Assembly: GCF_029894425.1 (NCBI RefSeq)
Contig: NZ_JARXYJ010000001.1
Coordinates: 3,410,001 to 3,474,000 of the forward strand
Length of the DNA: 64,000 nucleotides
Direction of reading: 5' to 3'
Source: Streptomyces sp. SAI-127
Lineage (GTDB): Bacteria > Actinomycetota > Actinomycetes > Streptomycetales > Streptomycetaceae
This document shows, piece after piece, positions 15,834 through 24,327 of this stretch. Position numbers and translations under genes: made by a program. Within the stretch, counting starts at the first letter, position 1, and the number at the start of each line of letters is the position of its first letter. The notes beneath the pieces are model-generated. The model made no database searches and was not told the origin of the DNA. It saw only the letters and a program-made list of their open reading frames with translations.

Positions 15834-17390
15834 ATGGACCTCCCCGACTTCGGCATTCCGCCCCAGCTCGCGCGCCGGATGACCATGGCCGAGCAGCACG
15901 AGTACCTGCGGACGAAGCTGTCCCGGCGGCGCACGCTGGTGACGGCGGGCGCGGTCGCGGGCGGCCTGCTGACCGGCTGCGCGGGCAACGGCCCTTCGAG
16001 CCCGGCCACCACCCCCTCCCCCACGGCCGCGGTGCACGGCTCCGCCGTCTCCCCCTTCGGCCGCCATCTCGCCTTCGGCGCCGACCCGGGGACGCAGATG
16101 CGGATCTCGTGGCAGGTCCCGCTCGCGGTGAAGAGGCCGTACGTCCGCGTCGGCCTGAAGCCCGACGATCTGAGCCGGAAGATCGAGGCCGAGCTCCGCG
16201 ACCTGCACACCCCGGGGCAGACCGGCGTACGTCTCGCCCTCGACCAGTACTACCTGCACGCGGCCCTGGACGGCCTGCGCCCCGGCACGACGTACTACTA
16301 CGGCGTCGGCCACGACGGCTTCGACCCGGCGGACGCGAGCCGCCGCTCGACCATCAGCAGCTTCCGTACGGCCCCGGCGAGCCCCGGGAAGTTCGTCTTC
16401 ACCGCCTTCGGCGACCAGGGCGTCGGCACCGCCGCGGCCGCCAACGACAACCTCCTGCTGCGCCAGAAGCCCGCCTTCCACCTCCACGCCGGCGACATCT
16501 GCTACGCCGACAGCAACGGCCGGGGCCTGACGTCGGACGGCTACGACCCGGGCTTCTGGGACCTGTTCCTCAAGCAGAACGAGGAGGTCGCGCGGAGCGT
16601 GCCGTGGATGGTGACGACCGGCAACCACGACATGGAGGCCTGGTACTCGCCCGACGGCTACGGCGGCCAGCTCGCCCGCTGGTCCCTCCCGGACAGCGGC
16701 TTCGACCCGCGCTCGGCACCGGGTGTGTACTCCTTCGTCTACGGCAACGTCGGCGTCGTGGCACTGGACGCGAACGACGTGTCGTACGAGATCCAGGCCA
16801 ACTTCGGCCACACGGGCGGGAGGCAGACGAAGTGGCTGGAGAAGAGGCTGGCCGAGCTGCGCGCGGCCAAGGGGATCGACTTCGTCGTCGTCTATTTCCA
16901 CCACTGCGCGTACTCGACGTCCTCGCACGCCTCCGACGGCGGAGTGCGCGCCGAGTGGCTGCCGCTGTTCGAGAAGCACCAGGTGGATCTGGTGATCAAC
17001 GGGCACAACCACGTGTACGAGCGGACGGACGCGATCCGCGGCGGCGAGGTGGGCCGGCGGGTGCCGGTCGGCGGCGCCACGGATCCGACGCGGGACGGGA
17101 TCGTGTACGTGACGGCCGGCGGGGGCGGCCGGGATCTGTACGGCTTCCCGGCGGGCGTGAAGGAGAGCTACGAGGGACGCGTGCACGACCACGAGTCCGT
17201 CGAGACCTTCCAGTGGACGAAGTCCGAGCAGCCCCGGAAGGAGACGGTGGAGTGGTCGCGGGTGCGCTACCGCGGGTTCTCGCTGCTCTCGGTGGAGGCG
17301 GAGAGCGGGGCGCGGCCGCGGCTGACGGTGTCGGCGCTCGCGCAGAGCGGGGAGCGCGTCGACCATTTCGAGGTGCGGCGCGGGGCCTGA
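15834..17390 (+). CDS. Purple acid phosphatase-like metallophosphoesterase, Tat lipoprotein
   Basis: 518 residues from ATG 15834 (GGGAAG upstream). The N-terminal region has SRRRTLVTAGAVAGGLLTGC, a twin-arginine-type signal ending in a lipobox Cys, so it is exported folded and probably membrane-anchored. A fibronectin III-like purple acid phosphatase N-domain follows (GTQMRISWQVPLAVKRPYVR, LRPGTTYYYGVGHDG). The calcineurin-type metal motifs are present: FTAFGDQG, AGDICYADSNG, VTTGNHDMEAW, VVVYFHHCAYS and INGHNHVYERTD. It should hydrolyse phosphate mono- or diesters outside the cell, as part of phosphate scavenging. An in-frame TTG at 15804 lengthens the N-terminus without improving the signal. 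It stands alone on the plus strand. Confidence 0.88.
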   Translation: MDLPDFGIPPQLARRMTMAEQHEYLRTKLSRRRTLVTAGAVAGGLLTGCAGNGPSSPATTPSPTAAVHGSAVSPFGRHLAFGADPGTQMRISWQVPLAVKRPYVRVGLKPDDLSRKIEAELRDLHTPGQTGVRLALDQYYLHAALDGLRPGTTYYYGVGHDGFDPADASRRSTISSFRTAPASPGKFVFTAFGDQGVGTAAAANDNLLLRQKPAFHLHAGDICYADSNGRGLTSDGYDPGFWDLFLKQNEEVARSVPWMVTTGNHDMEAWYSPDGYGGQLARWSLPDSGFDPRSAPGVYSFVYGNVGVVALDANDVSYEIQANFGHTGGRQTKWLEKRLAELRAAKGIDFVVVYFHHCAYSTSSHASDGGVRAEWLPLFEKHQVDLVINGHNHVYERTDAIRGGEVGRRVPVGGATDPTRDGIVYVTAGGGGRDLYGFPAGVKESYEGRVHDHESVETFQWTKSEQPRKETVEWSRVRYRGFSLLSVEAESGARPRLTVSALAQSGERVDHFEVRRGA

Positions 17391-17441
17391 CGGGCCCGCG
17401 CCACACCTCGATCGGGTGCGGCTCCCGGCTTCGAGGGTCGG

Positions 17442-17573
17442 TCAGTGACCGGTCGAGCCGCCGTTGTCACGGCGGTCGAGGGCGCGCTGCAGGGCTGCGG
17501 CGGCGTTCTTGCGGTCGGACTCGCTGGTGCGGGAGGTGTGACGGACTCGACGGCGGGCGGTCGTCTCGGCCAT
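17442..17573 (-). CDS. Small conserved basic protein (43 aa)
   Basis: The ATG at 17573 (GAAGGAG upstream, 10 nt) gives MAETTARRRVRHTSRTSESD, then RKNAAAALQRALDRRDNGGS. It is basic, probably helical and without a membrane segment. I believe short proteins like this occur next to pruA in several Streptomyces, but I cannot verify it here. The good ribosome site and charge pattern favour a real gene. Function is unknown. Confidence 0.55.
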   Translation of the reverse strand: MAETTARRRVRHTSRTSESDRKNAAAALQRALDRRDNGGSTGH

Positions 17574-17874
17574 GAGAAATCGACTCCTTCGAATTCCAGG
17601 GAAGGGGACAACGAGACGCCGGAGGGGGCGGGGAGCGGCGGGCCGCAGGGGTTGCCTGCATGAGGCCCGGCTCACGACCGCCATTCGCTTGATCGAGCGA
17701 TACGTTCGGCTCCTACAAAGCTAAGGGAGGAGGGCCGGTCTGTCTCCACAATTACTCGGACTTCCTACTATCTGAGACGGCGGAGTGGATCACCCACCGC
17801 TGACCTGCGGTTTCTCTGTACAGACACGGAAGGGGCCGGGCAACAGCCCGGCCCCTTCCGATGGCTGACGGCCG
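17574..17874. other. Intergenic region with AT-richer promoter-like stretch
   Basis: 300 bp between the 43-aa gene and pruA. 17690-17775 is distinctly AT-richer (ctcctacaaagctaaggg, ccacaattactcgg) than the surroundings and probably holds the promoter of the 43-aa gene, although no clear -10/-35 pair was assigned. The pruA terminator occupies 17828-17859. Confidence 0.4.
17828..17859 (-). terminator. pruA terminator
   Basis: A perfect 14-bp inverted repeat GGAAGGGGCCGGGC/GCCCGGCCCCTTCC with the 4-nt loop AACA lies 15 bp after the pruA stop. Confidence 0.85.
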
Positions 17875-19506
17875 TCAGCCCATGTGCGGGTACCCGTAGT
17901 CGGTGGGCGGGACCAGCGTCTCCTTGATGGCGCGGGTCAGCGTCCAGCGCTGGAGGTTCTGCGGGGCGCCGGCCTTGTCGTTGGTGCCGGAGGCGCGGCC
18001 GCCGCCGAAGGGCTGCTGGCCGACGACGGCGCCGGTGGACTTGTCGTTGATGTAGAAGTTGCCGGCCGCGTAGCGCAGCTTCTCCATCGTGTACGCCGCC
18101 GCCGCGCGGTCGGACGAGATCACCGAGCCCGTCAGCGCGTAGTCGGACGCCGACTCCATCTGGGTCAGCATCTCCTCGTACGTGTCGTCCTCGTAGACGT
18201 ACACCGCGAGGAAGGGGCCGAAGTACTCGGTGGTGAAGACCTCGTTCGCCGGGTCCGTGCACTCGACGACGGTCGGGCGGACGAAGTAGCCGACCGAGTC
18301 GTCGTAGGAGCCGCCCGCGACGATCGTGCAGGTGGGGTCCGACTGCGCGCGGTCGATCGCCGCCTTGTTCTTGGCGAAGGCGCGCTCGTCGATGACCGCG
18401 CCGATGAAGTTGGACAGGTCGGTGACGTCACCCATGGCGATGCCGTCCACCTCGGCGGCGAACTCCTCACGGAAACCGCTGTTCCAGATCGACGCCGGGA
18501 TGTAGGCGCGGGAGGTCGCCGAACACTTCTGGCCCTGGTACTCGAACGCACCGCGGGTCAGCGCGGTCTTGAGGATCGCGGGGTCGGCGCTCGGGTGGGC
18601 GACGACGAAGTCCTTGCCGCCGGTCTCGCCGACCAGGCGCGGGTAGGTGCGGTACTTCTCGATGTTGGCCCCGACCGTCTTCCACAGGTGCTGGAAGGTC
18701 TTCGTCGAACCGGTGAAGTGGATGCCCGCGAGGTCCCGGTGCTCCAGGGCCACCTTGGAGACCTCGATGCCGTCGCCGGTGACGAGGTTGATGACGCCCT
18801 TGGGCAGACCGGCCTCCTCGAGGAGCCGCATGAGCAGCACGGCGGCGTGGGTCTGCGTCGGGGACGGCTTCCAGACCACGACATTGCCCATCAGCGCGGG
18901 CGCGGTCGGCAGGTTGCCCGCGATCGCCGTGAAGTTGAACGGCGTGATCGCGTAGACGAAGCCCTCGAGCGGGCGGTGGTCGAGGCGGTTCCACACGCCG
19001 GGGGCGTTGGCCGGGGGCTGCTCGGCGAGCAGGTCACGTGCGTACTTGACGTTGAAGCGCCAGAAGTCGATCAGCTCGCAGGGCGTGTCGATCTCGGCCT
19101 GCTGGGCGGTCTTGGACTGGCCGAGCATGGTCGAGGCGGCCAGCGTCTCGCGCCAGGGGCCGGAGAGCAGTTCGGCGGCGCACAGGATGATCGCGGCGCG
19201 GTCGTCGAAGGACATCGCGCGCCAGGCGGGGGCGGCGGCGAGCGCCGCGTCGATGGCGTCCTGGGCGTCCTGCTGGGTGGCGTTGCGGTAAGTGCCCAGC
19301 ACGGCCTTGTGGTTGTGCGGCTGCACGACCTGGAAGGCCTCGCCGCCGCCCAGCCGCTTCTCGCCGCCGATGGTCATCGGCAGGTCGACCGGGTTCTCGG
19401 CCAGCTCCTTGAGCCTGGCCTCCAGCCGGGCCCGCTCGGGCGAGCCGGGGGCGTAGCCGTGCACCGGCTCGTTGACGGGGGTGGGGACCTGGGTCACAGC
19501 GTCCAT
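17875..19506 (-). CDS. pruA: 1-Pyrroline-5-carboxylate dehydrogenase
   Basis: 543 residues of the aldehyde dehydrogenase superfamily, P5C dehydrogenase type. It oxidises glutamate semialdehyde (from proline) to glutamate with NAD+. The general-base Glu is in RLVGETGGKDFVVAHP, the nucleophile Cys in GAFEYQGQKCSATSRAYIP, and the NAD region in VVWKPSPTQTHAAVLL. The C-terminus includes NFYINDKSTGAVVGQQPFGG and ARASGTNDKAG-type sequence. The start ATG 19506 has AAGGAG upstream. It is downstream of the proline dehydrogenase gene, separated by 174 bp containing a duplicated fragment of that gene's 3' end. The two enzymes together convert proline to glutamate. Confidence 0.95.
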   Translation of the reverse strand: MDAVTQVPTPVNEPVHGYAPGSPERARLEARLKELAENPVDLPMTIGGEKRLGGGEAFQVVQPHNHKAVLGTYRNATQQDAQDAIDAALAAAPAWRAMSFDDRAAIILCAAELLSGPWRETLAASTMLGQSKTAQQAEIDTPCELIDFWRFNVKYARDLLAEQPPANAPGVWNRLDHRPLEGFVYAITPFNFTAIAGNLPTAPALMGNVVVWKPSPTQTHAAVLLMRLLEEAGLPKGVINLVTGDGIEVSKVALEHRDLAGIHFTGSTKTFQHLWKTVGANIEKYRTYPRLVGETGGKDFVVAHPSADPAILKTALTRGAFEYQGQKCSATSRAYIPASIWNSGFREEFAAEVDGIAMGDVTDLSNFIGAVIDERAFAKNKAAIDRAQSDPTCTIVAGGSYDDSVGYFVRPTVVECTDPANEVFTTEYFGPFLAVYVYEDDTYEEMLTQMESASDYALTGSVISSDRAAAAYTMEKLRYAAGNFYINDKSTGAVVGQQPFGGGRASGTNDKAGAPQNLQRWTLTRAIKETLVPPTDYGYPHMG

Positions 19507-19545
19507 GGGTTCCGTAACTCCTTGCACTTGAGCGGGTGTTCGGGC

Positions 19546-19614
19546 TCAGCCCTTGCTGATCATGCTTCGCAGGAAGAAGCGCAGGTTCGCCGGCTTCGCC
19601 GCGAGCCGCCTCAT
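19546..19614 (-). repeat. Duplicated 3' end of the proline dehydrogenase gene (69 bp)
   Basis: Between proline dehydrogenase and pruA lies a second version of the last 23 codons of proline dehydrogenase, from ATG 19614 to TGA 19546. It reads MRRLAAKPANLRFFLRSMIS then KG, against MRRLAEKPANLRFFARSMIT then RG in the true gene (19749-19681). By eye 12 of 69 bases differ, half of them silent. It looks like the residual end of another proline dehydrogenase copy. Confidence 0.8.
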
Positions 19615-19625
19615 GCTGCGCCTTC

Positions 19626-19643
19626 CCGGGGGACAACCCCCGG
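19626..19643 (-). terminator. Hairpin after the proline dehydrogenase gene
   Basis: CCGGGGG-ACAA-CCCCCGG is a perfect 7-bp stem with a 4-nt loop between the true dehydrogenase stop and the duplicated fragment. It has no T-run. It may attenuate read-through into pruA or be a repeat element. Confidence 0.45.
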
Positions 19644-19680
19644 ACCCCCGGCGGGAAGAGATCTGTGCGTGCCTCATCCA

Positions 19681-20607
19681 TCACCCCCGGGTGATCATGC
19701 TGCGGGCGAAAAAGCGCAGATTGGCCGGCTTCTCCGCGAGCCGCCTCATGAAGTAGCCGTACCAGTCGGTGCCGTAGGCCGTGTAGACGCGCATGCGGTG
19801 GCCCTCGGCGGCGAGCCGCAGGTGTTCGTCGCCGCGGATGCCGTAGAGCATCTGGAACTCGTACTCGTCGGGCTTGCGGCCGGCGTGCCGGGCGAGTTCC
19901 TGGGCGATGGAGATCAGGCGCGGGTCGTGGGAGCCGACCATCGGGTATCCCTCGCCCTCCATCAGGATGCGCAGGACCCGGACGTACGCCTTGTCGATCT
20001 CGTGTTTCTGCTGGTAGGCGACCTCGGCGGGCTCCTTGTACGCGCCCTTCACGAGCCGCACCCGGCTGCCCGCGTCGGCGAGCCGGCGGGCGTCGGCCTC
20101 GGTGCGGAAGAGGTAGGCCTGGATCACACAGCCGGTCTGCGGGAAGTCCTTCCGCAGCTCCTCGTGGATGGCGAACATCGAGTCGAGGGTGGTGTGGTCC
20201 TCGGCGTCGAGCGTGACGGTCGTACCGATGGCGGCGGCCGCCTCGACGACGGGCCGGACGTTCGCGAGGGCCAGTTCGTGCCCGCCGGGCAGCGCCTGGC
20301 CGAACATCGACAGCTTCACCGACATCTCGGCCCTGGTACCCAGTTCGAGTGTCCTGAGCCGTTCGATGAGCGCCAGATAGGCGTCCCGGGCGGCTTCCGC
20401 CTGCTCCGGGTTGGTGATGTCCTCGCCGACGACGTCCATCGTCAGCTCCAGACCGCGGTCGGTCAGCTCGCGGACGATCGGCACGATCTCGTCGACCGTC
20501 TCGCCCGGGATGAAGCGGTCGACGACCTGCTTGGTCACCGGGGCCGCCGAGATCAGGCGTCGCATCCGGTCGCTGCGCGACGCGGCAAGAATCACGGGAC
20601 CCAGCAC
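19681..20607 (-). CDS. Proline dehydrogenase (monofunctional)
   Basis: 308 residues of the FAD-dependent (alpha/beta)8 proline oxidase family. It oxidises proline to 1-pyrroline-5-carboxylate. Visible features include the conserved LTMDVVGEDITN, SVKLSMFGQALP, VTLDAEDHTTLDS, VIQAYLFRTEADA, VRLVKGAYKEP, VGSHDPRLI and FQMLYGIRGDEHLRLAAEGH, all typical of short actinobacterial/Thermus-type enzymes. The GTG start at 20607 was preferred over a 27-residue upstream extension because it has GGAGG upstream and gives MLGPVILAASRSDRMRRLIS, the usual family start. It is divergent from a PucR-type regulator and upstream of pruA. Confidence 0.92.
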   Translation of the reverse strand: MLGPVILAASRSDRMRRLISAAPVTKQVVDRFIPGETVDEIVPIVRELTDRGLELTMDVVGEDITNPEQAEAARDAYLALIERLRTLELGTRAEMSVKLSMFGQALPGGHELALANVRPVVEAAAAIGTTVTLDAEDHTTLDSMFAIHEELRKDFPQTGCVIQAYLFRTEADARRLADAGSRVRLVKGAYKEPAEVAYQQKHEIDKAYVRVLRILMEGEGYPMVGSHDPRLISIAQELARHAGRKPDEYEFQMLYGIRGDEHLRLAAEGHRMRVYTAYGTDWYGYFMRRLAEKPANLRFFARSMITRG

Positions 20608-20676
20608 GGGGCACCTCCACAGACCAGCAGATAGAACCACCGTGAAATCTAAGGATCCCCCCGATCGTCGACCATC

Positions 20677-20686
20677 GACAGCTGTC
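20677..20686. promoter_or_regulatory. Palindrome GACAGCTGTC in the proline dehydrogenase/regulator intergenic region
   Basis: A perfect 10-bp palindrome lies 69 bp upstream of the proline dehydrogenase start and 66 bp upstream of the divergent PucR-type gene. It is a candidate operator for that regulator. Inference only. Confidence 0.35.
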
Positions 20687-20752
20687 ACGCATCCGTGCCG
20701 CAGATCTCAGACAGATGTATGAAGGACCGCGGAATTGCGGGAGAATGCCCCT

Positions 20753-22147
20753 GTGACGTCCGATGCCGCATCGTTCAGCCGCGCAGGTGACTACCAGGAG
20801 CTGGTCGACGAGATCTCGGAGCTTCTGGGCGTGCCGGCGACCCTGGAGAACCGCGACTTCGAGCTGATCGCCTTCGGTGCGTACGACAGTGAGGGCGACC
20901 TCGATCCGTCGGCGCTGGACCCCGTCCGCACCCGCTCGATCCTGACCCGGCGCTCCACGGCCACGGTCCGGACGTGGTTCGAGGGCTTCGGCATCACCCG
21001 GGCGAGCGGGCCGGTGCGGATTCCGCCCACTCCGGAGGCGGGGGTCTATCGCGGGCGGATCTGTCTGCCCGTACGTCATCGGGGGGTCGTCCTCGGTTAC
21101 GTCTGGCTCCTGGACTCCGACCCCGGCCCGACCGACCGGCAGCTGGACGCGGCGATGCGGGTGACGGCCCGCATCGGCGCACTGCTCGCGGACGAGGCGC
21201 AGCACGGGGCCGACCTGAGCCGGGAGCTGCGGGCGGTGCTGACCGCCGAGCGCGGCTGGCAGGGCGACATGGCGGTGGCGGCCCTGCGCACGGCGCTGGG
21301 CTCCCGCGCCGACGGCCCGTACACCATGGTGTGCGTCGCCCCATGGCCGTCCGCCGACCCGGACGACGCCCCGTCGGCCCGCACGGTCCCCCACGCGACG
21401 GCGTTGTGCACGGTGCCGTGGGGCGCGACGGGCCAGGCCCTTGCGGTGCTGGTACGCCTACGGGCGACGGACACGCTGACACCGGCGAGCTCGGCGGCGG
21501 GGCGGCTGCTGGAGCGGGCGGCAGCCCCCACTGCGGCGGCCCGCGGTTCGACGGGTGACGCGGCAGCCTCAGGTGCGACGCGGGACGCCGCAGCCCCCGG
21601 CGTGACGGGCGACACCGCGGCCCCGAGCGCGGCGAGCAGTACGGCAGCCTCCAGCGCGACGCGGGACACTCCAGCCCCAGGCGCGACACGCAGTACGGCA
21701 GCCCCAGGCCCGACACGGGACGCCCTCGCCCCAGGCGCCGTGGCCGCCGGGGTCGCCGGCGCTCGTGTGGGCCTTGCCGAGCTGGCCGTCGCTTGGCAGG
21801 AGGCGTCGGCCGCGGCCCGGGCCGCGCTCGCGGAACCCCGGTTCGGGCCGGTCGCGGACTGGTCGCACATCGGCCCGTACCGGCTGCTGACCGCGCTGCC
21901 CCCGGAGACGGTCCACGACCCCGTCGTACGCCCCCTCCTCTCCCCCGCCCACCGCGAACTCGCCCGCACCGCCGAGGTCTACCTCGACTGCGCGGGCCAG
22001 GCCGGCCGCACCGCCGCGGAACTGGGCATCCACCGCCAGACCCTCTACTACCGCCTCTCCCGCGTCGAACAGCTCACCGGCCTCGACCTGGACGACGGCG
22101 AGGACCGGCTGTTGCTGCACATGGCGCTCAAGGGTGCGCGCCTTTGA
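20753..22147 (+). CDS. PucR-family regulator, probable activator of proline catabolism
   Basis: 464 residues from GTG 20753 (GGGAGA upstream). The N-terminal sensory part (about 10-160) includes [20 protein letters not shown] and [21 protein letters not shown] CdaR-like middle domain follows. The C-terminal PucR helix-turn-helix reads [20 protein letters not shown] then [20 protein letters not shown]. Residues 265-327 are seven 9-residue Ala/Thr/Pro units not expected in the family. Its divergent position next to proline dehydrogenase parallels the PucR-family PutR of Bacillus subtilis, which activates proline degradation genes in response to proline. That role is inferred here. Confidence 0.85.
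   Translation: MTSDAASFSRAGDYQELVDEISELLGVPATLENRDFELIAFGAYDSEGDLDPSALDPVRTRSILTRRSTATVRTWFEGFGITRASGPVRIPPTPEAGVYRGRICLPVRHRGVVLGYVWLLDSDPGPTDRQLDAAMRVTARIGALLADEAQHGADLSRELRAVLTAERGWQGDMAVAALRTALGSRADGPYTMVCVAPWPSADPDDAPSARTVPHATALCTVPWGATGQALAVLVRLRATDTLTPASSAAGRLLERAAAPTAAARGSTGDAAASGATRDAAAPGVTGDTAAPSAASSTAASSATRDTPAPGATRSTAAPGPTRDALAPGAVAAGVAGARVGLAELAVAWQEASAAARAALAEPRFGPVADWSHIGPYRLLTALPPETVHDPVVRPLLSPAHRELARTAEVYLDCAGQAGRTAAELGIHRQTLYYRLSRVEQLTGLDLDDGEDRLLLHMALKGARL
21545..21733 (+). repeat. 27-bp minisatellite, seven units, inside the PucR-type gene
   Basis: Seven in-frame 9-codon units run [63 protein letters not shown]. The units are imperfect but keep the period exactly. They extend the linker between the CdaR-like domain and the HTH. 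Confidence 0.85.
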
Positions 22148-22177
22148 GGGGTGTTGGGCGCGCTGGTGGACACGAGA

Positions 22178-22657
22178 ATGACCGCCATGCCCCTGCTGAT
22201 GATCGACCTCGACAACACCCTCGTCGACCGGGACGCCGCCTTCCGCGTGGCGGCGGCCGCCTTTCTCGCCGAACACGGCCTGCCCGAAGGGGACTTGGAC
22301 TGGCTGATGACCCTCGACGCGAGCGGCCGCACACCACGGCGGGAGGTCGCGCGGACGCTGTCCGAGCGGTACGGCGGCATCGACGCCCAGGGCTTCCTCG
22401 ACCGGGGCGCGGCCGACCGGATCACCCTGTCCGACCCGGTCCGTGAGGCGCTCGTCGAGGCCCGCGCCGGCGGCTGGTCCTGCGTGATCGTGAGCAACGG
22501 GCGGACCGTCCAGCAGGAGACGAAGATCCGTAACACCGGTCTCGACGGGCTCGTCCACGGCTGGGTGATCTCCGAGGCGGCCGGGCACCGGAAGCCCGAG
22601 CCGGAGATCTTCCACGCGGCGGCCGCCGTCGCCGGAGCCCCGCTCGACGGCTCGTAA
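22178..22657 (+). pseudogene. HAD-superfamily hydrolase, truncated by a stop before motif IV
   Basis: The frame (ATG 22178, or ATG 22187 as an alternative) gives HAD motif I MIDLDNTLVDRD (nucleophile and acid/base Asp), motif II VIVSNGRTVQQ and motif III Lys in GHRKPEPEIFHAAAAVAG. It then hits TAA at 22655-22657. The bases after the stop, still in frame, read MIGGSAPADIHGRD, the ghost of motif IV (normally GDSAPADI-x-GA), with the first metal-binding Asp changed to Gly and homology then lost. The protein is about 159 residues, versus about 220 in intact relatives. It is likely inactive as a phosphatase. It starts 30 bp after the PucR-type gene and could once have been co-transcribed with it. 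Confidence 0.75.
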
Positions 22658-22776
22658 ATGATCGGCGGCTCAGCCCCCGCGGACATCCATGGACGGGACC
22701 ACCCCCCGGCCCACCCTCACCACCCCGGACACCGCGTCCGCCATCCGGTGCGCGACCAGCGGTCGGGAACAATTAC

Positions 22777-22791
22777 TGAAAATGATTATCA
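22777..22791. promoter_or_regulatory. Zur-box-like 7-1-7 palindrome
   Basis: TGAAAAT-G-ATTATCA, with arms matching at 6 of 7 positions, resembles the actinobacterial zinc-uptake-regulator box (TGaaAATgATTttCA-like) and more loosely a Fur box. It lies 55 bp upstream of the GTG of the ABC importer operon, in AT-rich sequence unusual for this window, where a promoter is expected. Confidence 0.65.
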
Positions 22792-22845
22792 TCATGCTAC
22801 GGTCAGCGCACCGACTCTTGACCACCCCTTTACCCGGAGGGTCCC

Positions 22846-24327
22846 GTGCGCCTGCCCGCCCGCCACCTGATCCCGGCCGCCCTGGCGTCCGTCCTGCTCA
22901 CCGGTTGTTTCTCGAGTGCGTCCACCGGGGGTGACGGCGACGGCAAGCGCCTTCGGGTCGCGATGATGCAGCCCCCGCGCTCCGGCCTGTCCCCGCTCTC
23001 CGACGACGCGTTCAAGCTGTCCCGCTGGTCGACCGCGGAGACCCTGGTCAAGCTGAACGCGGACGGTGACGCCGAGCCCGCGCTCGCGACCAAGTGGCAG
23101 CAGTCGGGCCGTACTTGGACCTTCGAGATACGCGACGGCGTCACCTTCCACGACGGCACCGAGCTCGACGCCGACACCGTCGTACGGTCGCTCTCCAGAG
23201 CCGCCTCCGCCGCCCCCAAGCCCCGCATCCTGGACGGCGTCGAGCTGACGGCGAAGGCCGTGGACGCCGGCACCGTCACGGTCACCACCACCGACGAGGA
23301 CCCGCTGGTACCGCAGCGGCTCAGCTCGCCCCAGCTGTCGATCCTGGCCGCGAAGGCCTACGCCGGGAAGACCGTGAACCCGGTCGGCGCAGGCACCGGC
23401 CCCTTCGAGCTGACGAAGGTGAACGGCACCTCCTCCGCCACCCTCGACCGCTACGACGGCTACTGGGGCGCCAAGGCCAAGTCCCCCGGAATCGACGTGA
23501 GGTTCGTGCCCGACGGCACCGCCCGCGCGGCCGCCCTGCGCAGCGGTGAGGCCGACATCGTGGAGGCCGTCCCCGTCTCCCAGGCCGCACTGCTCGACAA
23601 GGACCTGATCACCGAGGTCCCGATGCCGCGCACCAACACGCTGTACCTCAACACCGAGAAGGGTGTCTTCAAGGACGCCTCGCTGCGCGCCGCCGCCCGC
23701 GAGGCGATCGACGCCGAGTCGATCGTGAACGGCGTGTACGAGGGACGGGCCGACGTGGCCGAGGGGCTGCTCGGGCCCGCGCTGCCGTGGGCAGCCGAGC
23801 TGCGCCGGCAGGTCGGGCACGCCAAGGCCGGCAAGCCGAACGGGCAGACCGTCACCATCGGCACCTTCACCGACCGCGCCGAGCTTCCCGAGGTCGCGGC
23901 CGCGCTCCAACAGCAGCTGCAGAAGGCCGGGTTCAAGGTGAAGCTGGACGTCCGCGAGTACGCCAACATCGAATCCGACGCGCTGGCGGGCGAGTTCGAC
24001 GCCTTCATCCTGTCCCGGGCCACCGTCCTCGACTCGGGCGATCCGGCCGCCTATCTCTACAGCGACTTCGCCTCCGACGGCTCCTTCAACATCGCCCAGC
24101 TCACGGACTCCGACGTGGACGCGAAGCTCAGCAAGGCCGGGGCGACCGGTGCCGGTGAGCCGCGCCGCGCGGCGATCATCGCCGCCGAGGCCGCCGTACT
24201 CGCCACCGATGCCGCCGTGCCCATGCTCCACGAGCGGGTCATCCAGGGCGACGCCGCCGCGGTGGTCGGCGCGGCCCACGACCCGCGTGAGCGGGAGCTG
24301 GTCACGGCCGCCACCCACGTCAAGTGA
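22846..24327 (+). CDS. ABC importer substrate-binding lipoprotein (Nik/Opp/Cnt type, SBP_bac_5)
   Basis: 493 residues. It has a lipoprotein signal with lipobox LLTGC (Cys about 21) and the cluster C fold of dipeptide/nickel/metallophore-binding proteins: SRWSTAETLVKLNADGDAEP, WTFEIRDGVTFHDGTELDAD, PVGAGTGPFELTKVNGTSSA, GEADIVEAVPVS and LREAIDAESIVNGVY-type sequence. The GTG start at 22846 follows the Zur-like box. Its stop overlaps the next gene by 4 nt. Substrate specificity cannot be read from motifs. The candidate zinc box suggests a metal chelate such as an opine metallophore, as in staphylococcal CntA. Peptide uptake is the alternative. Confidence 0.85.
   Translation: MRLPARHLIPAALASVLLTGCFSSASTGGDGDGKRLRVAMMQPPRSGLSPLSDDAFKLSRWSTAETLVKLNADGDAEPALATKWQQSGRTWTFEIRDGVTFHDGTELDADTVVRSLSRAASAAPKPRILDGVELTAKAVDAGTVTVTTTDEDPLVPQRLSSPQLSILAAKAYAGKTVNPVGAGTGPFELTKVNGTSSATLDRYDGYWGAKAKSPGIDVRFVPDGTARAAALRSGEADIVEAVPVSQAALLDKDLITEVPMPRTNTLYLNTEKGVFKDASLRAAAREAIDAESIVNGVYEGRADVAEGLLGPALPWAAELRRQVGHAKAGKPNGQTVTIGTFTDRAELPEVAAALQQQLQKAGFKVKLDVREYANIESDALAGEFDAFILSRATVLDSGDPAAYLYSDFASDGSFNIAQLTDSDVDAKLSKAGATGAGEPRRAAIIAAEAAVLATDAAVPMLHERVIQGDAAAVVGAAHDPRERELVTAATHVK

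Noticed and set aside
19614..19749. Tandem duplication of the whole proline dehydrogenase gene
   Set aside because: Only the last 69 bp are repeated; no further homology upstream of 19614 was seen, so it is a partial 3' duplicate.
22777..22791. Fur/DmdR iron box
   Set aside because: Streptomyces iron boxes of the DmdR type have a different sequence (TTAGGTTAGGCTCACCTAA-like). The 7-1-7 AT-rich palindrome fits a Zur box better, although Fur-like control is not fully excluded.
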